Assembly (NCBI GenBank): GCA_958431815.1
Contig: CAUASB010000013.1
Coordinates: 1 to 34,855 of the forward strand
DNA: 34,855 nucleotides
Direction of reading: 5' to 3'
From: an uncultured Eggerthella sp.
Lineage (GTDB): Bacteria; Actinomycetota; Coriobacteriia; Coriobacteriales; Eggerthellaceae
Shown here in pieces: positions 1-6,634 of this stretch (position 1 is the stretch's first letter; each line of letters starts with the position of its first letter). Below the pieces are notes generated by a model that did no database searches, was not told the origin of the DNA, and saw only the letters and a list, made by a program, of their open reading frames with translations. The translations under genes were made by a program, and so were the position numbers.

Positions 1-320
1 GCAAGGTGCAGTGCATCAAGGTCCTGGGCGGCTCCAAGCGCCGTTACGCGGGCCTGGGCGATGTCATCGTTTGCAGCGTTAAGGAAGCAATGCCCAACGG
101 CAACGTTAAGAAGGGCGAAGTCGTCCGCTGTGTTGTGGTGCGCGTTAAGAAGGAAGTTCGTCGTTCCGACGGCAGCTACATCAAGTTCGACCAGAATGCT
201 TGCGTTCTGATCGACAACAACGGCGCTCCCCGCGGTACGCGTATCTTCGGTCCTGTTGCACGCGAACTTCGTGACAAGAAGTACATGAAGATCGTGTCCC
301 TGGCACCGGAAACGCTGTAG
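1..320 (+). CDS. rplN: 50S ribosomal protein L14 (5' partial)
   Basis: Ribosomal protein L14 of the large subunit, which lies at the subunit interface beside L19 and 23S rRNA. The window opens inside the gene: the frame is open from base 3, and the first visible residues are K-V-Q-C-I-K-V-L-G-G, followed by the typical L14 stretch with SKRRYAGLGDVI. About 105 residues are visible against roughly 122 in the family, so some 17 N-terminal residues are missing upstream. The C-terminal part (GPVARELRD..KIVSLAPE) is intact. The next gene starts 11 bases after the stop with a clear ribosome binding site, as expected for the spc operon. Confidence 0.97.
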   Translation, partial: KVQCIKVLGGSKRRYAGLGDVIVCSVKEAMPNGNVKKGEVVRCVVVRVKKEVRRSDGSYIKFDQNACVLIDNNGAPRGTRIFGPVARELRDKKYMKIVSLAPETL

Positions 321-331
321 GAGGAACATCG

Positions 332-649
332 ATGGCAAAGATGAACATCAAAAAGGGTGACAAGGTTAAGGTTCTTGCTGGCAAGGACAAGGGTGCCGAA
401 GGCATCGTAATCGCTTCCCAGCCTTCTACCCAGCGCGTCACCGTTGAAAAGGTCAACATGATGAAGAAGGCAATGCGCCCGACTCAGGCTAACCCCGAGG
501 GCGGCATTTCCACGGTAGAGGCTCCTATCCATGTCTCCAACGTTATGCTGATCTGCCCCTCCTGCAAGGAGGCAACTCGCGTCAACATCAAACGTGAAAA
601 TGGTAAAAAAGTTCGCGTTTGCAAGAAATGTGGCGCAGATATCGACTAA
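332..649 (+). CDS. rplX: 50S ribosomal protein L24
   Basis: Ribosomal protein L24, an early assembly protein that binds the 5' end of 23S rRNA. The N-terminal KOW motif is visible (KKGDKVKVLAGKDKG, residues 7-21), and the 105-residue length is normal. The C-terminal part holds two CxxC pairs (C75/C78 and C97/C100), a zinc-ribbon-like arrangement found in many but not all bacterial L24 proteins. A GGAGG-type ribosome binding site overlaps the rplN stop. The gene is followed by a 95-base spacer with two hairpins before rplE, unlike the tight spacing elsewhere in the operon. Confidence 0.97.
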   Translation: MAKMNIKKGDKVKVLAGKDKGAEGIVIASQPSTQRVTVEKVNMMKKAMRPTQANPEGGISTVEAPIHVSNVMLICPSCKEATRVNIKRENGKKVRVCKKCGADID

Positions 650-672
650 AATATTTAGCCGTGCTTTTATGA

Positions 673-714
673 CCCCCGCGTAATGCGGGGGACGCAAGGT
701 CGGAAATCTTGCGT
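673..714 (+). promoter_or_regulatory. Tandem hairpins in the rplX-rplE spacer, candidate S8 autoregulatory site
   Basis: There are two perfect 7-bp hairpins back to back: CCCCCGC/GCGGGGG (673-679 with 685-691) and ACGCAAG/CTTGCGT (692-698 with 708-714). The second is followed by a short T-rich stretch. In Escherichia coli, S8 represses the spc operon at exactly this L24-L5 junction. The position match and the base pairing are seen here; S8 binding is inferred. A weak attenuator is the alternative. Confidence 0.45.
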
Positions 715-744
715 TTAATTCATCGAGAAAGGTTTTTTAGGACA

Positions 745-1296
745 ATGGCTACTCCTCGTCTGAAGGAAAAGTATGTAAACGAAGTGCGCGATCAGCTCTT
801 CAAGGAACTCGGCCTCACCAACGTCAACCAGATCCCTCGTCTTGAGAAGATCGTTGTCAACATGGGTGTAGGTCGCGCAGCTGGCGACAAGAAGCTCCTT
901 GAGGGTGCTATCGCAGACATGCGTACCATCACCGGTCAGCAGCCTATGGTTACTCGTGCAAAGAAGTCCATTGCAGGCTTCCATCTGCGCGAAGGCCAGG
1001 CAATTGGTTGCAAGGTTACCCTTCGCGGTGACCGCATGTGGGAGTTCTTCGATCGCCTGATGTCCACGGCGCTTCCTCGCGTACGTGACTTCCGCGGTTG
1101 CAACCCCAAGAGCTTCGACGGTCGTGGCAACTACACCATGGGCCTTACCGAGCAGCTTATCTTCCCCGAGATCGAGTACGACAAGATCGATCGCACTCGT
1201 GGCATGGACATCACGTTCGTAACCACGTCTGAAAACAATGAAGGCGCCAAGGCACTTATGGATGCCATGGGCTTCCCGTTCAAAAAGGAAAACTAA
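745..1296 (+). CDS. rplE: 50S ribosomal protein L5
   Basis: Ribosomal protein L5, which binds 5S rRNA and forms part of the central protuberance. The 183-residue product starts MATPRLKEKY and carries the usual L5 blocks (VNMGVGRAAGDKK, TRAKKSIAGFHLREG, EIEYDKIDRTRGMDITFVT). A longer in-frame reading from 709 would add 12 residues, but it runs through the second spacer hairpin. The ATG at 745 gives the normal family length and follows an AGGA-containing stretch, so it is preferred. Confidence 0.97.
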   Translation: MATPRLKEKYVNEVRDQLFKELGLTNVNQIPRLEKIVVNMGVGRAAGDKKLLEGAIADMRTITGQQPMVTRAKKSIAGFHLREGQAIGCKVTLRGDRMWEFFDRLMSTALPRVRDFRGCNPKSFDGRGNYTMGLTEQLIFPEIEYDKIDRTRGMDITFVTTSENNEGAKALMDAMGFPFKKEN

Positions 1297-1338
1297 CTTC
1301 TCGTTTCGAGAATTGGTTATAAGAAAGAAGGATTTTGA

Positions 1339-1524
1339 ATGGCTAAAACATCGATGATCGCCAAGTCCAAGCGTGAGCCGAAGTTCTCGACGCGCCAGCA
1401 CAACCGTTGCACCCGCTGTGGTCGCCCTCGTGCGTACTACCGCAAGTTCGGTCTGTGCCGCGTCTGCCTTCGTGAGCTCGCTAACAAAGGCGAACTGCCC
1501 GGCGTGACCAAGGCTTCCTGGTAG
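1339..1524 (+). CDS. rpsZ: 30S ribosomal protein S14 type Z (zinc-binding)
   Basis: Short, zinc-binding form of S14 (61 residues), a late-assembly protein of the 30S head. The four zinc ligands are visible as C24-x2-C27 and C40-x2-C43, flanking RPRAYYRKFGL. The short C+ form is typical of Gram-positive bacteria, and it is the housekeeping copy here because it sits in its normal spc slot between rplE and rpsH. An AAGAAAGAAGGA stretch upstream provides the ribosome binding site. Confidence 0.97.
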   Translation: MAKTSMIAKSKREPKFSTRQHNRCTRCGRPRAYYRKFGLCRVCLRELANKGELPGVTKASW

Positions 1525-1591
1525 GAACCTTTTAAACCCAGTCACGTTGTTGAGTGCCGTTAGTCAAGGCGTGTGCATCACGGGTGCACGC

Positions 1592-1619
1592 GAACCGGCT
1601 TTTCGGTTCATCATGAACA
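1592..1619 (+). promoter_or_regulatory. Hairpins directly before the rpsH ribosome binding site
   Basis: A perfect 6-bp stem (GAACCG, 1592-1597, with CGGTTC, 1604-1609) sits just before the AAAGGAGA ribosome binding site of rpsH. The right arm overlaps a second possible 5-bp stem, GTTCA/TGAAC. The 111-base rpsZ-rpsH spacer is longer than its neighbours, so a regulatory role in S8 expression is possible. This is inference from structure and position only. Confidence 0.3.
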
Positions 1620-1635
1620 AAGGAGAAACACTACA

Positions 1636-2034
1636 ATGAGCATGAACGATCCCATTGCAGATATGCTTACGCGTGTGCGTAACGCTAACTCTGCTGGCAA
1701 GCAGACGGTTTCCATGCCGTCTAGCAAGAAGCTTGTCGAAATCGCCCGCATCATGCAGGAAGAGGGCTACATCAACGGCTACGAAGTTGAGCCTGCACAG
1801 CCCCGCGACGTTCTGACCATCACCCTCAAGTACGGTGAGAAGAAGGCTCGCACCATCCGCGGCATCAAGCGCATCTCCAAGCCTGGTCTGCGCATCTATG
1901 CTGGCAAGGACGAGCTTCCTCGCGTTCTCGGTGGTCTTGGTACTGCTGTTATTTCGACGAGCAAGGGCGTTATGACCGACCGCGACGCACGCAAGGAAGG
2001 CGTCGGCGGCGAAGTCATGGCGTACATCTGGTAG
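1636..2034 (+). CDS. rpsH: 30S ribosomal protein S8
   Basis: Ribosomal protein S8, a primary binder of 16S rRNA helix 21 and, in many bacteria, the translational repressor of the spc operon. The 132-residue product begins MSMNDPIADMLTRVRNA and ends EGVGGEVMAYIW, both highly characteristic. The longer reading from 1573 is rejected because its extra residues come from structured leader sequence, while ATG 1636 has an AAAGGAGA ribosome binding site about 10 bases upstream. Confidence 0.97.
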   Translation: MSMNDPIADMLTRVRNANSAGKQTVSMPSSKKLVEIARIMQEEGYINGYEVEPAQPRDVLTITLKYGEKKARTIRGIKRISKPGLRIYAGKDELPRVLGGLGTAVISTSKGVMTDRDARKEGVGGEVMAYIW

Positions 2035-2050
2035 GAAGGAAGGAGCACTA

Positions 2051-2593
2051 ATGTCTCGTATTGGTAAGATCCCTGTTGCTATTCCTTCCGGCGTTGAGGT
2101 TAAGGTTGACGGTCATGTAGTAACCGTCAAGGGTAGCAAGGGCGAACTCGTTCGCGAATTCAACCCCATGATGAACATCAAGGTTGAGGGCGAAGAAGTT
2201 ATCGTAGAGCGTCCTGACGACTCTCGTCAGGCAAAGAGCCTTCACGGCCTCACCCGTACGCTCATCCACAACATGGTTGAGGGCGTTCATGATGGCTACT
2301 CCAAGAAGCTCGAGCTCGTTGGCGTTGGCTACCGTGCTGCGCTGAAGGGCACCGATCTGGAGATTCAGCTCGGTTATTCTCATCCGGTTATCGTCAAGGC
2401 TCCTAAGAACATCAAGTTCGAGGTTCCCAGCCAGACCGAGATTATCGTAAAGGGCATCAGCAAGGAACAGGTCGGCCAGGTTGCTGCCGACATCCGCGCA
2501 TGGCGCAAGCCTGAGCCTTACAAGGGCAAGGGTATTCGCTATGAGGGCGAGTATGTCCGTCGTAAGCTCGGCAAGGCTGCAAAGTCTGAGTAA
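2051..2593 (+). CDS. rplF: 50S ribosomal protein L6
   Basis: Ribosomal protein L6, located near the GTPase-associated centre of the large subunit. The 180-residue product starts MSRIGKIPVAIPSGVEV and ends with the usual KGKGIRYEGEYVRRKLGKAAK block. Two L6 domains of similar fold are covered at normal length. It starts 16 bases after rpsH with a strong AAGGAAGGAG ribosome binding site, consistent with a single transcript. Confidence 0.97.
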   Translation: MSRIGKIPVAIPSGVEVKVDGHVVTVKGSKGELVREFNPMMNIKVEGEEVIVERPDDSRQAKSLHGLTRTLIHNMVEGVHDGYSKKLELVGVGYRAALKGTDLEIQLGYSHPVIVKAPKNIKFEVPSQTEIIVKGISKEQVGQVAADIRAWRKPEPYKGKGIRYEGEYVRRKLGKAAKSE

Positions 2594-2628
2594 TAGCTCA
2601 GTAGCGAAGTATTGAAGGGAATCTACTT

Positions 2629-2997
2629 ATGAAGAAGCTTCAAAAGAAACAGGCTGGGCTGCGCCGTCGTCACACTCGTGTTCGTGGCAAGATCTCTGGT
2701 ACGGCTGCCCGTCCGCGTTTGTGCATCACTCGTTCCAACTCGAACATGTATGCTCAGGTTATCGACGACGTTGCCGGTAAGACCATCTGTGGTGTTTCCA
2801 CCCTCGGTCCCGAGTTCAAGGCAACCGAGAAGAGCGGCGCTACCGTAGAAGGCGCTGCAGCCCTCGGTCAGATCATCGGTAAGAAAGCACAGGAAAACGG
2901 TGTTACTGAGGTCGTATTTGACCGCGGTGGCAATCTGTATCACGGTCGCATCAAGGCTGTTGCCGACGGTGCCCGCGAAGCAGGCCTGAAGTTCTAA
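2629..2997 (+). CDS. rplR: 50S ribosomal protein L18
   Basis: Ribosomal protein L18, which binds 5S rRNA together with L5 and attaches it to the central protuberance. The 122-residue sequence has the basic N-terminus (KKQAGLRRRHTRVRGKISG), the core RPRLCITRSNSNMYAQVIDD and the C-terminal VVFDRGGNLYHGRIKAVADGAREAGLKF. All are at normal length and spacing, so no part is missing. Confidence 0.97.
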   Translation: MKKLQKKQAGLRRRHTRVRGKISGTAARPRLCITRSNSNMYAQVIDDVAGKTICGVSTLGPEFKATEKSGATVEGAAALGQIIGKKAQENGVTEVVFDRGGNLYHGRIKAVADGAREAGLKF

Positions 2998-3014
2998 GAG
3001 AGGGTTTAAGGTCT

Positions 3015-3539
3015 ATGGCTCGTAAGCAAGAAAACCAGGCAGGCGTTCCCGAACTTCAGGAACGTGTCGTCTATATCAATCGCGTTTCCAAGGTTGTCAA
3101 GGGTGGTCGTCGTTTCGCACTCACCGCTCTGGTAGTCGTTGGTGACGGCAAGGGCCGCGTGGGTATCGGCATGGGCAAGTCCCAGGAAGTTCCCACCGCC
3201 ATCAAGAAGGGCGTTGAGGATGCGAAGAAGAACATGTTCTCCATTCCTCTGACCGAAGCTGGCACGCTTCCTCACGACATCATCGGTGAGTACGGTGCTG
3301 GTCGCGTTCTTCTTAAGCCTGCTACTCCTGGTACCGGCGTTATCGCTGGCGGCGCAGCTCGTGCCGTCCTCGAGCTCGCTGGCGTAAAGGACGTATTCGC
3401 TAAGTCTTTGGGCACCGACAACGTTCTTAACATTGTTAAGGCAGTTGCCGAGGGTCTGAAGGAGCTGCAGAGCCCCGAAGCAGTTTCTGCTCGCCGTGGT
3501 GTTTCTGTTGCTAAGATTTATGGCTGGAAGGAGAACTAG
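3015..3539 (+). CDS. rpsE: 30S ribosomal protein S5
   Basis: Ribosomal protein S5, which contacts the 16S rRNA decoding region and takes part in translational accuracy. The 174 residues contain the double-stranded-RNA-binding-like N-terminal domain (VVYINRVSKVVKGGRRFALTAL) and the C-terminal domain with the glycine-rich VGIGMGKSQEVP and KPATPGTGVIAGGAARAVLE blocks. The rpmD start follows two bases after the stop, suggesting coupled translation. Confidence 0.97.
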   Translation: MARKQENQAGVPELQERVVYINRVSKVVKGGRRFALTALVVVGDGKGRVGIGMGKSQEVPTAIKKGVEDAKKNMFSIPLTEAGTLPHDIIGEYGAGRVLLKPATPGTGVIAGGAARAVLELAGVKDVFAKSLGTDNVLNIVKAVAEGLKELQSPEAVSARRGVSVAKIYGWKEN

Positions 3540-3541
3540 TA

Positions 3542-3730
3542 ATGGCTGACGCAAAGACTCTGCGCATCACCCAGGTAAAGAGCTCCATCGGTTATAAGTA
3601 CGATCAGGGTCGCACCCTGAAGGCTCTTGGTCTTGGTAAGATCGGCCGCACGGTTGAACAGGTAGACAATCCTGGCGTTCGTGGCATGATCTTCAAGGTA
3701 AAGCATCTTGTAGAGGTTGAAGAACTCTAA
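3542..3730 (+). CDS. rpmD: 50S ribosomal protein L30
   Basis: Ribosomal protein L30, a 62-residue large-subunit protein. It shows the family pattern LRITQVKSSIGYKYDQGRTLKALGLGKIGRTV...VRGMIFKVKHLVEVEE. The ATG lies two bases after the rpsE stop. A strong terminator follows directly, so rpmD is the last gene of this transcript. In many bacteria rplO follows immediately instead. Confidence 0.96.
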   Translation: MADAKTLRITQVKSSIGYKYDQGRTLKALGLGKIGRTVEQVDNPGVRGMIFKVKHLVEVEEL

Positions 3731-3734
3731 TTTT

Positions 3735-3766
3735 AAAAGCCCGTTCGTTTGAACGGGCTTTTTTTT
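3735..3766 (+). terminator. Intrinsic terminator of the spc operon after rpmD
   Basis: A 12-bp perfect stem (AAAAGCCCGTTC paired with GAACGGGCTTTT, loop GTTT) is followed by an unbroken T run. It starts five bases after the rpmD stop codon and separates rpmD from rplO. Confidence 0.93.
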
Positions 3767-3947
3767 ACGCCGAAATGCATCTTGGTTTGCGGTTGGCTCT
3801 TCATGCAGGCTCAACAGGCAAAGACTTGTTCGGGAGGTTGCATTACACAAATGCGAATCGCTAAGTGCGTTTCGGCGTTAAGCGTATTTCAAAGCATGTG
3901 CATTATTGTCGCATTTAAAATTGTTGCCATCGCGCAACCGTAAGCTG

Positions 3948-3956
3948 TGGCATAAT
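3948..3956 (+). promoter_or_regulatory. Candidate extended -10 promoter of rplO-secY
   Basis: TGG-CATAAT matches an extended -10 element (TGn plus a TATAAT-like hexamer). A TTGCCA at 3924-3929 lies too far upstream (21 bases) to be a good -35, so the call rests on the extended -10 and on the need for a promoter after the rpmD terminator. The 276 bases between that terminator and rplO hold no credible gene. Confidence 0.4.
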
Positions 3957-3974
3957 GAACGAGTTTGTAAGTTC

Positions 3975-4019
3975 GCTGGCGGCGAGCTGCCAGCCCTTAT
4001 CCCAATAGGTGGGGTAGGG
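3975..4019 (+). promoter_or_regulatory. Two-hairpin leader upstream of rplO
   Basis: The first hairpin is GCTGGC (3975-3980) with GCCAGC (3989-3994). The second is CCTTATCCC (3995-4003) with GGGGTAGGG (4011-4019), 9 bp including two G-T pairs. They fill the predicted 5' leader and end about ten bases before the AAAGGAG ribosome binding site of rplO. An r-protein-style feedback element is possible but not shown. Confidence 0.35.
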
Positions 4020-4044
4020 ATAGCGTAAAAGGAGAAAAGAAAAC

Positions 4045-4494
4045 ATGGAACTCAAGGATCTGAAGCCTGCAGAGGGTTCTCGTCGCAACCGCAAGCGCGT
4101 AGGTCGTGGCCCCGCTTCCGGTACCGGCAAAACTGCTGGTCGTGGTCTGAACGGTCAGAAGTCTCGTTCTGGCGGCGGTAAGGGCAACGGCTTCGAGGGT
4201 GGTCAGACCCCTCTGGCTCGTCGTCTTCCTAAGCTGCCTGGCTTCCGCAACATCAACCACGTTGAGTATCTTCCCGTTAACGTAAGCCGTATCGAGAAGT
4301 ACTACGAAGCCGGCGAAGTGGTAGACGGTGAATCCCTGGTTGCTAAGGGCATCATCAAGCACTCCACCGACCTTGTTAAGGTTCTGGGCGACGGTGAGAT
4401 CACCAAGGCTGTTACCGTAAAGGTTGACAAGGTTTCCGCTTCTGCGAAGGCTAAGATTGAGGCTGCTGGCGGAAAGGTCGAAGAGCCTTGCTAA
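4045..4494 (+). CDS. rplO: 50S ribosomal protein L15
   Basis: Ribosomal protein L15, a late-assembly large-subunit protein. The 149-residue product has the classic N-terminus MELKDLKPAEGSRRNRKRVG, the glycine-rich GRGPASGTGKTAGRG segment and the FEGGQTPLARRLPK block. It is expressed from its own leader rather than directly after rpmD. Its last codons overlap the TTG start of secY by seven bases, so the two are probably translationally coupled. Confidence 0.97.
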   Translation: MELKDLKPAEGSRRNRKRVGRGPASGTGKTAGRGLNGQKSRSGGGKGNGFEGGQTPLARRLPKLPGFRNINHVEYLPVNVSRIEKYYEAGEVVDGESLVAKGIIKHSTDLVKVLGDGEITKAVTVKVDKVSASAKAKIEAAGGKVEEPC

Positions 4495-5768
4495 GTTCCC
4501 TCGTACAGGCTTTCAAGGTACCGGAGCTCAGGAAAAAGATCCTGTTCACCTTGGGTATCTTGGTGCTTTACCGATTCGGCGCATATCTGCCGGTACCGGG
4601 CATCCCTTTCCAGGCGTTCGCTGATTCATTTTCTCAGCAGGGCGTTTCGATGGTAATGCTCGACCTTTTCACTGGCGGTGCTTTGTCGAACTTCTCGGTA
4701 TTTGCACTGGGCATCATGCCTTACATCACTGCATCGATCATCATGCAGCTGATGCAGGGCGTTATCCCAGCCGTTGGCCGTTGGGCTAAAGAGGGCGAAA
4801 CCGGCAAGCGTCGCATCACCCAGGTTACGCGTTACCTTACGCTTGGCCTTGGCCTGATCAACGCAATCGGTTACCTGTTCCTTTTCAAGTCCGAGGCTTA
4901 TGGTGTTGTTTTCAACACCGCTGTACCTGAGATCGTTACCGATGTTCTCGTGGTATTCACCCTTGTGGTTGGTACTGCATTGATCATGTGGATGGGCGAG
5001 CTCATTACGCAGCATGGTGTTGGCAACGGTATGTCGCTGATCATCTTCGTATCCATCATCTCTTCGGTTCCCTCGGCGATTTTCTCGTCTATCAACCTGA
5101 ATGCAGATATGGGTATGGGTATTGCGGTTACGATTCTTATCCTGGTTGTGGTACTGCTTTGCATCCCCGCAATCATCTTCGTAGAACGTGCTCAGCGTCG
5201 TATTCCTGTTAGCTATGCAAAGCGCGTTCAGGGACGTAGGGTCATGGGCGGTCAGAGCTCTTACCTGCCCATCAAGATCAACGCTGCGGGTGTTATTCCT
5301 ATCATCTTCGCAAGCTGCTTGATCTATTTCCCTGCTCAGATTGCCGCTTTGTTCAACGTTGACTGGCTGACCATGGTTGCCAATGCGATTTCGGCTGGTT
5401 GGGTGAACTGGATTCTCACCGCGGTGCTTATCGTGTTCTTCGCTTACTTCTATACCTCGATTGTTTTCAATCCTGAGGACACGGCGGAAAACCTTCAGCG
5501 CCAGGGTGGCTTTATTCCCGGCATTCGTCCTGGCAAGAACACCGTGCAGTACATTAAAGACGTCCTGCACAGGGTTACCCTGCCTGGCGCAATCTTTATT
5601 GCTGCCATTGCGGTTGTTCCTTCGATTTTGTTCTACTTTACGAACAACTCGTTGATCCAGGCGTTCGGCGGTACCTCGATCCTCATCATGATCGGTGTTG
5701 CGCTTGACACTATGAATAAGATCGAGTCGCAGTTGAAGATGTACAACTACGACGGATTCTTCAAGTAA
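4488..5768 (+). CDS. secY: Protein translocase subunit SecY
   Basis: Central channel subunit of the Sec translocase; it sits in the cytoplasmic membrane with SecE and SecG and moves proteins driven by SecA or the ribosome. The 426 residues contain the family blocks VPELRKKILFTL, YRFGAYLPVPGIP, ALGIMPYITASIIMQL and GQSSYLPIKINAAGVIPIIFA, with ten predicted membrane helices. The start is TTG at 4488, inside the rplO 3' end, preceded by GGAAAGG at 4471-4477. No ATG lies near the N-terminus, and the first residues (MLSSLVQAFKVPELRKK) fit the family, so TTG is chosen. Confidence 0.96.
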   Translation: MLSSLVQAFKVPELRKKILFTLGILVLYRFGAYLPVPGIPFQAFADSFSQQGVSMVMLDLFTGGALSNFSVFALGIMPYITASIIMQLMQGVIPAVGRWAKEGETGKRRITQVTRYLTLGLGLINAIGYLFLFKSEAYGVVFNTAVPEIVTDVLVVFTLVVGTALIMWMGELITQHGVGNGMSLIIFVSIISSVPSAIFSSINLNADMGMGIAVTILILVVVLLCIPAIIFVERAQRRIPVSYAKRVQGRRVMGGQSSYLPIKINAAGVIPIIFASCLIYFPAQIAALFNVDWLTMVANAISAGWVNWILTAVLIVFFAYFYTSIVFNPEDTAENLQRQGGFIPGIRPGKNTVQYIKDVLHRVTLPGAIFIAAIAVVPSILFYFTNNSLIQAFGGTSILIMIGVALDTMNKIESQLKMYNYDGFFK

Positions 5769-5770
5769 GG

Positions 5771-5800
5771 AAAAGGCAGCGAAAGCTGCCTTTTCTTTTT
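5771..5800 (+). terminator. Intrinsic terminator after secY
   Basis: A perfect 10-bp stem (AAAAGGCAGC / GCTGCCTTTT) has a GAAA tetraloop and a T-rich tail, starting two bases after the secY stop. It separates secY from adk. Confidence 0.92.
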
Positions 5801-5835
5801 ATGGGGCTGCACTTTGGCGTTAAGCCGCTTCGATT

Positions 5836-5844
5836 TGCTAAAAT
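5836..5844 (+). promoter_or_regulatory. Candidate adk promoter (extended -10)
   Basis: TGC-TAAAAT is an extended -10 element about 40 bases before the adk start and just after the secY terminator. A TTGGCG at 5814-5819 gives a 19-base spacer as a poor -35. Confidence 0.4.
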
Positions 5845-5885
5845 AGGTTGATCGATTTCTATCGTGTTACGAAAGGAACATTTCC

Positions 5886-6512
5886 ATGAATATCGTTTTG
5901 CTGGGCGCACCGGGCGCTGGTAAAGGCACTCAGGCTGCAAAGCTGGTTGAGAAGTACGGCTTCGCCCACATTTCCACGGGCGACATGCTTCGTGCGGCTG
6001 TCAAGAATCAGACTCCGCTGGGTCTTGAGGCAAAGAAGTATATGGATGCTGGCGATCTGGTGCCCGACGAAGTGGTTATCGGCCTGGTAAAGGAACGTCT
6101 TCAGGACGAAGATACGGCCAACGGCTTCATCCTTGACGGTTTCCCCCGCACTTCCACTCAGGCGGTTGCGCTTGATTCCGAGCTTTCCACGCTTGAGCGT
6201 CCTCTTGATGCCGCTTTGCTGGTTGATGTAAAGAAGGAAGTTATCGTTAAGCGCCTTACTTCCCGTCGTATGTGCCGCGAGTGCGGTTACATTGGCACCG
6301 ATGCAGACGCAAAGTGCCCCAAGTGCGGTGGTGAAATGTATCAGCGTGACGACGACAACGAGGCAACGGTACGTAACCGCCTTGATGTGTATGAGAGCTC
6401 CACTGCTCCGTTGATCGATTACTATCGTGGCTGCGATCTCCTCAAGGAAATCGACGGCGATCGTGATCCTCAGGTTGTATTCGACGCAATCGTTTCTGAG
6501 CTTGGTCTGTAA
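5886..6512 (+). CDS. adk: Adenylate kinase
   Basis: Cytosolic adenylate kinase (ATP + AMP = 2 ADP). It has the P-loop GAPGAGKGTQ (residues 7-16), the AMP-binding region DGFPRT and the lid at about 126-160. The lid carries four cysteines (C130, C133, C144, C147), so it is the zinc-binding long form usual in Gram-positive bacteria; 208 residues is normal. ATG 5886 has a GAAAGGA ribosome binding site. It sits after secY as in many bacteria, but with its own terminator and without map-infA behind it. Confidence 0.97.
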   Translation: MNIVLLGAPGAGKGTQAAKLVEKYGFAHISTGDMLRAAVKNQTPLGLEAKKYMDAGDLVPDEVVIGLVKERLQDEDTANGFILDGFPRTSTQAVALDSELSTLERPLDAALLVDVKKEVIVKRLTSRRMCRECGYIGTDADAKCPKCGGEMYQRDDDNEATVRNRLDVYESSTAPLIDYYRGCDLLKEIDGDRDPQVVFDAIVSELGL

Positions 6513-6530
6513 GGTTTCTTGTTCTTCTTT

Positions 6531-6565
6531 AATCCCCCGTCTTTTTAAGGCGGGGGATTTTTTTA
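6531..6565 (+). terminator. Intrinsic terminator after adk
   Basis: A 9-bp stem AATCCCCCG / CGGGGGATT has an 11-base T/A-rich loop and is followed by seven or more T. It starts 18 bases after the adk stop. Confidence 0.92.
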
Positions 6566-6634
6566 TTGCTTGAGAGGGGCAAATGTACTCTCGATGTCTC
6601 AAGGTAAAGCGGGCTTCTTGTAGAATGACAGGTT

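Noticed and set aside
3749..3943. 64-residue frame in the rpmD-rplO gap
   Set aside because: It begins inside the rpmD terminator, has no ribosome binding site and shows no family resemblance.
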